From the NCBI GenBank assembly GCA_900239685.1, contig OENT01000007.1:1-64000 (forward strand): a DNA stretch of 64,000 bases, read 5' to 3'. Source of the DNA: Rotaria macrura (Eukaryota > Rotifera > Eurotatoria > Philodinida > Philodinidae). A model generated the notes under the pieces. The model saw only the letters and a list, made by a program, of their open reading frames with translations, was not told where the DNA came from and made no database searches. Shown piece by piece: positions 36,101-48,900 of the stretch. Every line of letters begins with the position of its first letter. Position 1 is the first letter of the stretch. The translations under genes and the position numbers were made by a program.

Positions 36101-39013
36101 TGATTCAATCTAGCTCTTATTGAATGCAATTAAGAGGACTGAAATCTTAATCCATCATGTGTTTCCTTGATGTGAGTTTGGAACCATTCAATTCAGAGAC
36201 ATTGAATTTCAGTCACTAAGATGTATGCTTCAGGTAACTTTCTTGCGATCAGATTTTGAGAGTCTATGTCTACACCCGCAGGAAGAGTGCTCATTAAAGA
36301 AGACGACATTTGGGTGACGTATTATACTCAAACTTGGAAGCACCTAGTTATGAAAGCACTTCAGAGGGGCGTCAATAAATGGCTAATCGCTGATAATAAA
36401 TCTATAGCATGGTAATGCTTTAGTTGAGTTGTGATTCACCATAAAATGCCCAGCAACTTGATTCGGTCGGCTAAACAGTGTCCGACATTGGCACAGTTAT
36501 ATGTTGGTGTGGGTGCTGGCAGTAGGCGTGAGAGTGAGCTGATGAGTGGTACAAGTGTGTGATGTGAAATTCTATTGATAGAAATAACCACATCCGCACC
36601 AAAACACACATACATTCTCATCGTCAATTATAATTCTTAACCATTCTACTTCTCAGTCGTGTAATAATGATAAGAATGTACAAGTACGTTTTATGGTCAT
36701 TTTTCCATGATACCCTGAAAAGGTTTCACCTTCTTTTGATACAAGTGAATTAGCGTGTATATTGGCTATGTATCCAAAATAGAAGGTTCACAGCTTTATG
36801 ATTCTAGTATCTCAATCTATTGCACCATTTCGATATTCACTGCTAGTGTCATTTTTCACTAATAAACGGTATACACGTGAATGCTTGAAATAGTAATGGA
36901 AAAGTACAGAAGCACAGTTTTGGCAAGCTGAAAGTCGATTATGTGTTCCTAGCTCCAGAGTGGCTTATCGGACTTTAATCAAAGTTCCACCATATATAGT
37001 CAGAGTATAAAAGTGTGAAAACAGTGATCAGCTGATCAAGTATTTGGCTTCTGAAATTCACAATCGAGATAGATCATGGACATAATTAGTGTGCTGTAGC
37101 CATGCGGTCAAGACGCAAGTTCTAATGCAGATCTAGTCATAGCGAGACGTATGCACATGGACGTTTTCAGAGGCACAGGCTGATCTGTGAATGAGATTTA
37201 AAAGTGTAGAAGGGGGAATACTCTCCACTAGTAGTTGATCTGTTATAGACAAAGAAAGTTCTTTCGAAGAAAAAACTTGAATTATTCAGTTACTCAAACC
37301 ATAAACGATTGAAACTTCTACTCCGCAAACAAACTCATAGTTTCGTATTTTGAATGATGAAAATGGCCAATATATAGACAAGCAGACTGCGTACTGTCTT
37401 TTTATAATTATTGAAGCTAGAATGTCTGCTGACAGACTTCAATATCTTCAGTAGACAATTGGATAATGTTCTACAAAACAATGAAAGAGATTAGGGTTTA
37501 TAATATGTAGTGTTGAACTCTCGAAATCATCAGAGACAGAAAAAATAGTAGAATACTTTGATTTATTGACTTTTAAGTTGTTTTGGTTTTCATGAAACAA
37601 GAGCAACATCTAGCCGGTTTGAACCTTTAATCTTGACGTCCATTCAATTCGTGACATGTTCCGGTTCCTGACGTCGATAGGCGATTTTTCTTTATTTATT
37701 GTTGCTCGATGATGTGGGTATGGAAACACTTTAAAACTTCTGGAGCCAATATTAGCAATAATGCCTGTGTATAAATTATTCGCCAAGAGTACTAAGGATT
37801 CGCAAAATACAAACAGGACATAGATTATAGAGGAATTCGCTTTTCCTTTCGACAATGGAATATTCCCACAATTTTGTTCCTTCGCGTACACATGACCACA
37901 TTATTTCTTGTATCTTCTGGCTCTTTTATCATTTGTTTAATGACATCGAATTCTTTCAGTAGTGGATTGGCAACAGTAACACCGATTTACTTGTATTCTT
38001 TCTACACGCTATTCATATTATCTTTTGTTTTTGAATTCCATACAATGTAGAAAAACTAAGCACAGTATTAGTTATTAGTTTTGTTCGAGCAACGAAGACA
38101 AAAGAAATGCTTACTTCTTTTTAAGGATATAAGAGTAACAACAACCACTTGATTTTGTTTTCTTGGCGCAAAACATTAATTTACGAATCGAAAAATACAA
38201 CCAATAATCTCATGAGAACACATTTATTGAACAGTATAATAATGTTCATTAGCAGTACCAAACGGTTTAAATTGCTTACCTGCAAAGTCTTTTCACTTGA
38301 TCTAACGGATGTTGTTCATTATAGCAGTATGATTCAGGATTAATGAAAGTCAAATTCAATAGAATTTCCTTTGCTCTTACTGTACTCAGACAACCACTCT
38401 TTACACAATCAATAATTCTGATTCGATTACAATCGATTATGTCAATCACTAATGCGAACATTAGCTTATTTGTGATTCGTGACAATGAAGTCAACATCGT
38501 TGAATATTGCCTAGAAAAGTGTCATCTTCATTTTAAACATGTTAGAATGTCAGAATCATTTGTTTAAGGAAACGATTTATTTGTTTTAATTTGATTGGAA
38601 TTTCGAAAAAAAAAGATCAAGACGAATAGAGATGAACACTCTTTCGTTTATTATGACTGTCGAAATAAGCTTTGAAAAGAAATTACATTAACATACTATT
38701 GAAAACATCCGTCGAATTTACACAAAGTAGAAATAATGATGTTTTTATTACTATCGTCCACAAACATTGGTGTATGATGTTTATTTCAATTATATTTTCT
38801 TACAGATAATGCATAAATTATCAGTAGCGTTCATTGTTTTTTCTTCCATTGATTGCTATTTAAAATGTATCGGAAGCGTTAATTGAATACGTAATGATAT
38901 GCTGATATTGACATGAAGTATGTGAGACAACAATAAACAGTAGTTTCTCTTGATCAATCATTTTCACAGCACTGAATCTTATCATACTTTAATTATTAAT
39001 AAGTATAGTGTAA
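33108..39013. other. Gene-free stretch
   Basis: No exon series, RNA gene or clear transposon end was recognised. A short GTTC tandem run lies at 35937-35951. Frames up to 93 codons (for example 37610-37891 minus) show no domain. Confidence 0.5.
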
Positions 39014-40446
39014 GGGGGCTAACTAAAAACAAGAGAGTTTGGCTTTTCTTGGAATCGTAATTCGAAAATTCCTTAAGAGAATTAAGAAAAAAATGATATT
39101 GAAAAAATATATTATACATAGGTTTGAAAACTTGTCGGAAAAACAACTTCTAGAAACTATTGTCTATTTCATAAAAAGGAGATGGATGTTTTATTTTTGA
39201 ATAATTTTTGACAAGAACATGATAGAAGTGTGCGACTTTCACCGTTGAAAAGATCACACTTCAGATAACGAATACATCAGAAAGTCAAAATATTATAAAC
39301 AATGTTCCCTTCACAAGACATTGAGTTTTTAGGTAAAGAGCAGCTGACTATTTTTCAGGAATAGCTCGCAAGACTGCATTTTATTTGAAAATAGAATATC
39401 TCAAAGACGGATCACGATATTCAGCTGAAATATTCAAGATTTGCAATCGACCACTAGAAATGTTTCCGGGGCTGAATTTCAACTCAGAATTTCAGAATTC
39501 AACTTTTCGAACATGAGTTAAAATTTCAGGAGATTTAATCATGCTTCACAAGGAAAAATCAAGGGGTTCATATAGCAGACATTAGGTTACAATAACGGTA
39601 GATTAAAATGATGAGCATACTAACCTAGAGGAACAAGTTCTAGGCTTTCCGAAAATTCCCTTGGAGAACGTCCTAAAAAATGTTCATATCTCTTAATGAT
39701 CTGACGAAATTACGGATTCGAATGGGCTTTTTGTACCAATGAACGCCCCTCCCCCCCCCCTCTTCTATCATGTTCTCATCCATAGTTATGATTAAAAGAA
39801 ATACGCAAGTGTCTTCCTTTCTTCTCTTAATATGTCACATGTGCCAATAATTATTCAGTTCAAATAACTTAATTTTTATTTCGAATTTAATCAAATCCAT
39901 GAAAGAAATTCGACAATTTTTTCGATACAAGTCTATACAACTAACATAGCAGTAAGAAGCACATTTGTGCATCCAAGGGGAAAGTTGAAATCAAGTATGC
40001 TTTCGAAGTCGACGATGGCTGTAATAGAAAGAAACGCTGCATGATTTGATCTAAAGAAATATTGTTTTTGAATTATTTTACGCTCATCATGAAAAAGATT
40101 TTCAGTTCTAGTTCTTTGATTGATTTAGTCTATAATTCATAAAGTTGGTTTTTTCATCTTCACTTGGATTCTACTTTTAGTTACATAATTATCAATTTTG
40201 AGTTATACCGTCGCATCCAATCATGAATGAACTGTTTTCGAACTTGATCATTAATCAATAAATATGAAGTAAACGTAAGTCTATTCATCTGCTTCAACAT
40301 TGATTCATTGATGATTGTAGCGCATTCTACAACGTACGTTGACTAAAAGTCATTTATCATTATTCACCACAGTTATCAACATTATGTTAAGTTACACTTT
40401 ACGAAACTAGAATTATTCTTTCTAGAGAAATCTTCAGTTAGCCCCC
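39014..40446. repeat. Possible transposon remnant bounded by GGGGGCTAACT inverted repeats
   Basis: GGGGGCTAACT at 39014-39024 is repeated inversely at 40436-40446. The interior has no coding frame, contains a C10-12 tract near 39750, and has a second internal inverted pair (GAACATGATAGAAG near 39215 and its inverse near 39764). The 11-bp ends without a clear target duplication make this tentative. Confidence 0.4.
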
Positions 40447-40536
40447 AATGAATTGTATATTTTCAATCGAATACTTATTTCTGCACCTTGTCAGGTGGAT
40501 TTGACACTGACGAATTCAGTCATTAGATGCTTAGAA

Positions 40537-40641
40537 TAGGGGTCGCACTTTAACTTTAAACTTCAGAAAACAAAATGCTCAAAATTTAAAGTTGACTTTG
40601 AAGTTTAATTTTTTAAATTAAAGTTAAAGTGCCACTCCTAG
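40537..40641. mobile_element. 105-bp hAT-like micro-MITE
   Basis: The ends TAGGGGTCGCACTTTAACTT and its near-inverse (AAGTTAAAGTGCCACTCCTA) enclose an AT-rich palindrome. Flanking 8-mers GCTTAGAA (40529-40536) and GCTAAGAA (40642-40649) match at 7 of 8 positions, as expected for a hAT-type duplication. Confidence 0.75.
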
Positions 40642-40971
40642 CTAAGAATGAATTATATTCGACTGAAAAACGAACAATTTCAGCTATAAGTAAATACGTT
40701 CCAAGACAAATTCAAAAACAAATTTTCTGTCATTGGAATAGGACTCGTAATAATAATGATATTTACCGAGATAATCCTCAATTCGTCATTAAAGTGTCTC
40801 AAACATATATAATCATCGTAGTGACTAAAATAATCCATCTATGATGGTGAAAATAGAATCGGTAATTACAAATAAATGAATTCAGCTTATTGTCGAATAC
40901 TGTTTACTTCTAGAAAACAAAGTATTTCATTTATCCAAATGACTTCTATATGCGCCATTGTCACTTGTAAC

Positions 40972-42524
40972 CAGAGCTCCGCGGGACACAGGGCCAGACG
41001 GGACACGAAGAGTTGAATTTTGCGGGACGGGACGGGATGGGACCGAAATACGGATCGCTTCCGGGACGGGACAAATGAAGTCACTACAGCATCCTGCCAA
41101 GTTTAAATGACACAGGGTTGTCACACTATGTTACATTTATCGGAGTTATGTGGCAGCTTACCTTTAAACACATCAATAGTAGCATAAATCATTCACATAA
41201 AATACTTTTATGTTGTTTTATAAACTTTTCCTTAAATTCTTTTACTTTTTGTTCAAGCAAATAAAATAAAATACGATTATGACGATTCGACAATACTAGT
41301 TGTCTTCTTGAGATGATGTTGTACGTGAATGTATAGGTATTCGTTTTCTTTTCTTTTATATAGTATGACAATAGGATGGAGGAAGAAGGCAAATAGTCCA
41401 TATATCCTACAAGTTTCACCTTCTTGCCGTCCCACCATCATAATATAAAAGAAAATAAAAAGAATACTTATACATTCATGTACAATATCATCTGAAGAAG
41501 ACAACCTCGATTATCGAAACGTCATAATTGTGCTTTATTGTATTTATTTAAATAAAAATAAAAAGAATTCAAGGAAGAGTCTATAAAAAACATTATAATA
41601 TCAATGACTATATCCCTCCTAATGGACCGAGAAAAATTCGCATTAAAAAAGAAAATGTAAACTAGCTACGTTTTTTCAACCGTATATCCAGAAAAAAAGA
41701 GTTGCCTACATCCCAGCTCTATCATTACGGCTACTGGATACTGCAGGAACCGGCAGAAAAGATGCGGCAAAACAGTTGTACCACGCAGGAAAATATGGGA
41801 AACACCGGAACACTGAAACAGTATTCCGACCAGAAAATGATCTGATTTTTTCCCGATAATTTCAGTTCAGTCCCTGCCGGAAAGAACAGAAATTGCCTGG
41901 AATATACCAAAAAAAGTATGACAATTTTCTGACCAAAATACTGCTTCCATTTTCAGGTAATTTCCAATGTTTTCGTACGAGAACCGGTCTGTACTTCTCG
42001 ATCTAGGATATGACAGAAGTAGGCGGGACGGGACAAGGCGGCCAAGAGGCGGGACGGGACGGGACTCTTAAAGAAAATGGAGCGGGACGGGACTAGAGAA
42101 ACACGGGACACGGGACGGGACGGGACACCTTGTAGGTTGTCCCGCGGAGCTCTGCCCACTATCATACTGTATAAACGAAAAAAAGAGATAAAAACAATGC
42201 CTCTACATTCATGAAAAACATGATCTGAAGAAGACAACTTCGATTGTCGAAACATCATAATTGTATTTTATTTTATTTACTTGCATAAAAATAATTTAAG
42301 GAAGAGTATATAAAAAACATTGCAAGATTAATAACCATATCCTTCCTAACGAACCGAAAATAGTTCACATTAAAAAAGAAAATATAAACTAGCTGCACTT
42401 TTTCAACCGTATATCGAGAAAAAAAGAGTTATACCTTCATGTGACAGAATTAGGCGGGCCGGGATAGAGGGCCGGCGAGTTGGGACGAGACGAGACACCT
42501 TTTTGGTCTTCTCGCGGAGCTTTG
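40972..42524. mobile_element. GGGAC-rich composite hAT-like element with two right ends
   Basis: The left end CAGAGCTCCGCGGGACA is matched inversely at 42138-42154 and, more diverged, at about 42506-42524. The outermost boundaries are flanked by CTTGTAAC (40964-40971) and CTTGTAAA (42525-42532), a 7/8 match of hAT length. The subterminal regions carry many GGGAC/GGGACGGGAC repeats. The segment around 41455-41705 recurs at 42190-42435, so the second right end arrived by duplication of a tail of about 370 bp or nested insertion. No transposase is encoded. The frames on the minus strand read the GC-rich repeats. Confidence 0.75.
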
Positions 42525-42532
42525 CTTGTAAA

Positions 42533-43522
42533 GTTCTTGACTACAGCTCTACTATGGTTTTTTTTCTAATTATATACGAATTATCGTCTTGTAGCTTGGC
42601 AACGAAGAATTACTTGTCTGAAGTAGCTTCAAGGCAGTGTTGTCTGTAACTTCATGTAAATCCCACATTATTACTCTTTATGGCTAATTATTCATCGAAT
42701 TGAAGAGCAACACAAGAAAATAAGCCATGATTTGAAGTAATAATTATGCAATAGAATACGAAGATTTTTACTGCATCGAGAAGGTCCTTGTTTTTGAACA
42801 TTATGATCCCGATAGTGCAATTATTTTTCTGCCAATAAGCAAAGACAGATATTGTTTTCTATAAAAATTAATTTAACACGAAGTCAGTCAAGAATTTAAT
42901 AGCGCTTTGATTTTGTTAAAATTTTATTTTTGAATGTGAAAAATATGAGGTTTGAAATAGAAAAACAAAGGAAATCTATAAAAACAGATTATCACCGATT
43001 ATGAAGTATTTTTTAAATAAAACGAGTGAATTAACATTAGTAAGACATGGATATGTTGGTGGCAAAATTGGAAATCGGACAAATTTAGAATTTACCAGAA
43101 CAAAATTGGAATTTCAACTTTGAGCAGGTTAACTTAGAACATGTTGTAATCAATCGTAGAACTTGACGAAATAAGAATGAATAGAACACATAATCTTCAC
43201 GAATGCTAGTGAAGGAGAGAGTGAAAGAAGTGCTAGGGTAACATTTAGAAGGATTATGAGTATGGATGAGAGCCAAGATGCAAATATGATTATGCTTCTT
43301 CTAGGTTTTCCGATTTTCTTTTAACCTCACTCAAAGCCCTCCTAATCGTGACCTAAATACACCATCATTCTCGCCTGCACATACATCACCATTTGTGACG
43401 ATCTTGTATTCTAGTTATTGTGATTTCTTTACAGTGCAGAATTCATTAAAAAATATTCCAATTTTGCCCCCAACATCTGTATGGATATATGTATATATAT
43501 TTATTCGTATGAGCTTATAGTC
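42533..43522. other. Intergenic, no gene seen
   Basis: No splice-linked frame. This region should contain the 3' end of the RING ligase gene. A TATATATA run lies at about 43490. Confidence 0.45.
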
Positions 43523-45918
43523 CTATGGAGTAGTCTGTGACATGCGGTGACGACATACTGGACAAATACGTGTTATTAATAACCAATTTGTAACACATTC
43601 AGAATGAAATAAATGTCCGCATTCAAGCTTTTTCAAGGATTCATTTGCTTCGAAACTTGTTCGACAAATGGCACTAAAAAAATATGAAAACCTAATGATT
43701 ATTAAATAAATTGAAAAATCTTTCTTGAACACTACTCATGAAATTAAAATCAACAAATACGTTCGACTTTGAATCAATCTATTTAATGAATTTATTTGCT
43801 AAATCATAATCAACAGTGTCCTTCAGTACTGTTCAATGTTGGATATGAACTTTTACTTTATCTTTGTCGTATGACCCTATATTCGAACTTAGTTTGACCG
43901 TTAATAGAAACTATGAGTAGCAAACTGTTTCTCACCTTCTCAAACTGTTACTATCATAAAGTTATTTGGTTAAAAGTCGATTCAGTCATGAGTTTGCAAC
44001 TGGGTGTACTTGAAAATTAATCATAAGACTGAAAAACGATATTGTTTTGATGATATTTCTAATGAAAAATTATTTACCTATGATTGTGACTTATCTATTA
44101 AAGGAACTGAATACATGAAGAGAAAACTAAATTTTCAAATCGTTGAGCATGCATATGCATTATCTTGATGGAAAAATCATTCAAGCTCATGTCCACAACT
44201 ATGATTGCATGGTATTCATTGTGTGTTCTATGTCAAAAGAAGTAACAACGAACAAACATCAACATAGTGAACATGATCGGGGTTTTTAAAATACAATACA
44301 AAGAAATTTCCTAATTCTATTTCGAACTACGTAGACTTCTATATTATAATCTTTCATATGAAATTCCAGATTGAAAATTGTGTTTTGTATGTTACAGTAT
44401 TAGCCTAACGTTAGTTAGGTCTGGCCATGAAATTGTGTATCCGATTTGAATAATGATTGTGAAAAAATAGTCGGAAGAAAATGATTCTGACGAAACGGAA
44501 ATTTTTTTTCTTATTACCCTATCAAGAAAACATGTACAATAGTTTATATTTACCAATCAGTTTGATTGTACTGATCCGATTCTTGTCCGAATAAAATCAC
44601 AGGGACAGAATCTATATTTTCTTGTGTTGCTGGCGGATTCGGATTCATGGACATTGGTGTAGCTGATCGCCATCCCTTAGAAACAAAAAAAAACAGCGAA
44701 ATCCTACGATCATAGGCAATCGGGTTTTTCTTTGCTTACTTGAAGAAATTCAAGTAAAGGCACCGTTATCGATGGCGGTAAGCAATAACTTAAAATAATA
44801 CCGAAAAAGACGCCTAAACAACAAAGTAGCATAATTAATGGTACAGCTACCAATGGTGATAGTATTCGAATCCATTCCCATATGAGTAATATTCGATATA
44901 AATCTGGTGCATATTGTCGACATGGTTGACCTGAACGCGGTTGAAACAAAAATGAGCCTCCTATGGAAAAGTAATAAATAATAATAATTGCCCCAACATG
45001 ATTTAATGTATATTGTAGTGCATAATAATATATATAGAGTTGTCTTTGACGATTTAAACGAAAGTATAAATGATTTATAGTTGTATTTATGACATGTACT
45101 ATTGTTATACATGAAAATAATACTACTCCAACGAACGCATATGATTTTAATGGTGAACCCGAATATAAATCCTCCGTGCTCGTATATGTACATGTTGAAT
45201 GATTAACGTCTTTGATTGCATTTGCTACTGTACCTATATACGTACAATTAATTGTTAAAATAAATACAAGAAAAAAACATTCAACAATCAATGAGCGTCG
45301 TATAGGTAATTCTGGTTTAGTTGATGGCATAAGTATAAATAACCATGAACTCAAACAAACAATACCCAAACAAAAACGCATTAAGTCACAGCCACTGGGA
45401 TCGGATGATGTTGATGCAAATGAATAAGCTGTACCGAAACATATTGGAATGATTTTAAAAAAGTTAAAAAATGCTCGTATCATGGATGCATGATGTAGTT
45501 GCTCATTTTTTTGTTCTTCTGTCAATGGTGTATTACGTAATGATAGATTACGTATTAGGAAAAGAAGAATTATTGTTAAATCAAGTAAATAAAATACAAG
45601 CAAACTTATTGATGTTACAGCTAAACGATTTGAAAGAGGACAATTGTTTGTGTTTGATATCAGTCCAATTAATAAAAGTACTACATCAATAACACGATAA
45701 ATTAAATGAAGTAAACTGCCAGAAAATATGCGATCAAGTTCATTGAAACGTGTTATCCATGTGGGGTCATTTGTTATTACTGCATTCGTTGGCAATGTAT
45801 GTATTCCATTTTCTGCAATCCCAACTGAATTATTAGTACTGTAAGATGGTGATATTTGTGTAAAAATATGATTAATATTACTACCGGATTCAATACTATC
45901 CATGGCTGTTGTCGACAT
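43523..45918 (-). CDS. Multi-pass membrane RING-H2 E3 ubiquitin ligase
   Basis: Exons 45918-44740, 44675-44554 and 43673-43523 join in phase to 483 aa. Residues 1-65 are a polar Ser/Asn-rich tail. About eight hydrophobic segments follow between residues 70 and 380. A cytosolic linker then leads to a C-terminal RING-H2 finger, residues 434-474. Its ligands are C434-x2-C437-x14-C452-x-H454-x2-H457-x2-C460-x10-C471-x2-C474. The first Cys codon is split by intron 2, so correct splicing creates the zinc site. The family transfers ubiquitin from an E2 to substrates at an organelle or plasma membrane; substrate unknown. The arrangement (membrane domain, then C-terminal RING-H2) resembles plant At1g12760/At1g63170-type proteins more than a named animal RNF, but that comparison is from memory. 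Confidence 0.88.
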
Positions 45919-48900
45919 TTAAAATGAAGACTTTTCAAATAGAAGAAACTAAAATATTAATATTAAAAATGTGCGAAAATAAAAACAAAATATAAGCTAT
46001 TCATAGACGATATTATATGCCAGCAATGTAAAATGAAAGTATTAGTGTTTTTCTATTCCCTTTTTTTAATTTACAGTTACGTAGAATGAGAAAAGAGTAC
46101 AAGAATACGAGCACACATGATGCTTTTTCCTTGTGAAATACTATTTTCGTCGAGAAATTTCAAAGCATTCTCGTGAAATTCTTTTACCAATCTAAACAAT
46201 ATTCAACTTTCAAGAGCTAATAGAGATGACTACGTCTTGAAAATTATTAAAACGTTCCTCTAGATTCAATAATGAAAATTCAATTCACACAACTCATGTG
46301 TGAGATGATTCATGTATAATACAATCATCATCTATATGTCAAATATCTTTATAAAACAGGTCCAATCAATTATTGTCTACGTATAAACCAAGAATACAAA
46401 ATAAGAACGATGTATAAAATGGATTAACTAGAATTATGTTCGAAATATTTAGATACCTATAAAACTATTCAAAACAATGATCAATTAGAAGAAGCATTAT
46501 GCACACTAATTCAATTAAATATGTTATTTGAATGCGAACACTTCTGTGTACTTATTTTGTCTCGATTGTAATTTCAAATAGTTTTCTATTTCTAAATATT
46601 TAAAAATTCTAATTTTGTGCCAATAAGTCGACCAGCATGAGAGTAAGAAATCAATAATTATAAACAGTTACACCAGTAAACTACTTTGATATTTCTCCAT
46701 AAAAGTAAAATTATAAGAAACAGGATAAATTGTAGATTAACTAGATCGTTCTTCACAACTGCTGTATTAAAATCAATATCTTAAATGTTGAATTAGAATT
46801 ATTTTGATCGAAACGCTAAATTGAATGAGGTTAAAAACATTTCTATCGCGGCCATCGGTTGCTAGTTATATCAATGAGCGAATGTGAGTCGGACGTATGT
46901 TGACAAGACTTCATTTGTAAAACCGTTTTCATGTTTAACCATAGAGAGAGATTGAAATTTCGAAGAAATATTCTATTCTATTATTTCTACATAACGACAG
47001 CACTTTTTTCGTATATAAAGGTTCTATTTCAACAAACTATGCTATATTTGTTAAAAGAAGCTTCCGTTTTACTGAGAAAACTCTTTTTTTAAAGTAACCA
47101 TTGTCATGTTGAAAATAATCATTTTGTCCAAAATCGAAACAAAAACGTAGCTGATGGATACTTCGTTGCGAAATATTGCAACTATTCATATTGTGCTGAA
47201 AAACGATTCTTCTTGAATCTGTCTTCACATTTGTTCAGGAAGTATGATTTTTCTGGACGTTATTGGCATCGGAATGAGAAGGGGTTAGAGGAATTTCGAC
47301 CCAGAATTTTCGATCGTCACCTTCACAACCTCACCTCATTCTGCAGATAGTTAGATTCCTGGCTGAAAATTCCTTGGACAAAAAGTTCGATCTCCCCAAT
47401 CCTATTGCACCGCAAAGAAATGACTAGATACCATTGCACATGTTTCTTGGTAAGTTCAATCCTACTCTATTCCGATACTTTAATGATGATCATATCATAT
47501 CTGATTAGTTTCATGAATCAATTTCTTNGAAAGAAGTTGATTGTAAACAGAGGGAGAATTTTCTTCAATAATACTACTCGAAATAAATCAACAGCACTTA
47601 TTTTCATAAGACACTTTCGTCATGCTCTATGAAATTACGTCTATAAATTAACAATGAAAAGACATTTTTTTAGATTTCAATATCACGCTTTATAAAACAA
47701 TATCATCACCATTCAATCAGCTACACACACACACACACATAAGTGAATGGCTGATGAAGATTTATTACTCTTTTACAATATTCAAATATATTGTCAGCAA
47801 CTTTGAGTACTGTGTTAATACTCTATTTTAAAAGATTGATTAATGTTTACTCTCAACTAGTTAAATTTCTACAATGATGGAAAATTCAACTAGAACACTT
47901 CAATTTTCGTCACGTGATGTATTTTGACTTAAGAGAGACTACTAAAAAGACTGGAGAAAAAAACAACGGATACTATATCAAATGTTTCACAATTCATATG
48001 GTGTGCCAATCATGTTTTTCTTTAAATTATTAAATCGCTATGCATAATACTTGAGTGTGGCAAGTAACCAATGCCATCGACAGCTCATATGCATCTTCGT
48101 ATGCATAATTGATATAATATAGGAACATTCGCCACATGACTTACTCTAGCGGACAAGTGTAAATATGTCGTGCAAATAGTAGCGAATGTGTTTCTAATTG
48201 GACCGCACAGACTAGGAAAAACTATATTTAAATAATCATAGAATTTCGTATAGGTATCACCTTTATGGTTTCTTCACATAAAATACATCGTGTGTTTTAT
48301 TCCGTTGAGATTTTCATTTTAATACATATTCAAAATTGTGTTTTCGAAAAAACTTTTTTATAGCTAGCATCAATCTAGCTGGTTTCTAAACTTATGACTC
48401 CTGAATACAAGTGCATCACCTAGTTCGGCACGAAAAAAAAGAGAAAAAAAGATTCTATGAAGCTAAATATGCTTTCATAAATAAAGTTTTTAACGAAATG
48501 CTGCATGAGAAACTACTTGAAATTCTAATGCTCTCTGTGTTACAGATGATAAAATGTGAATATTTCTTCACGTCAAAATATGTAATTGACAAATACTTTT
48601 AAAACTGCAATAGGCTTGTGATTATTACCAATCATGTCGAAAAAAAAGATGTCATTACTTGCGGTAGGATGATTTTTCGAAACTTTTTGTCCATTCTCGG
48701 TTTCACTCACCTTCAAGTAAAACCATGTTACTTTTAACCTAATGAAGAAGAAAAACTTCGATATGATTTAAACAGTTCGAAGTGAGTGTCGAAATTTTCA
48801 TGGTATAACTCGTGTGCTTTGTATTTTAACTACATATACGTACGTTACACATTGAAAGTCCAATTACAAACTTAATAAAAAAACCAATATGCTCGTACTT

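Noticed and set aside
38149-38567. Overlapping frames on both strands near 38.3 kb
   Set aside because: Mutually overlapping short frames with no splice continuation or family resemblance.
40887-42258. Arg/Pro/Val-rich minus-strand frames across the GGGAC blocks
   Set aside because: They read GGGAC repeats of the mobile element in several frames and change composition exactly at repeat borders.
44750-45193. 147-codon minus-strand frame overlapping the RING ligase
   Set aside because: Shadow of the 402-codon membrane-protein exon in another frame.
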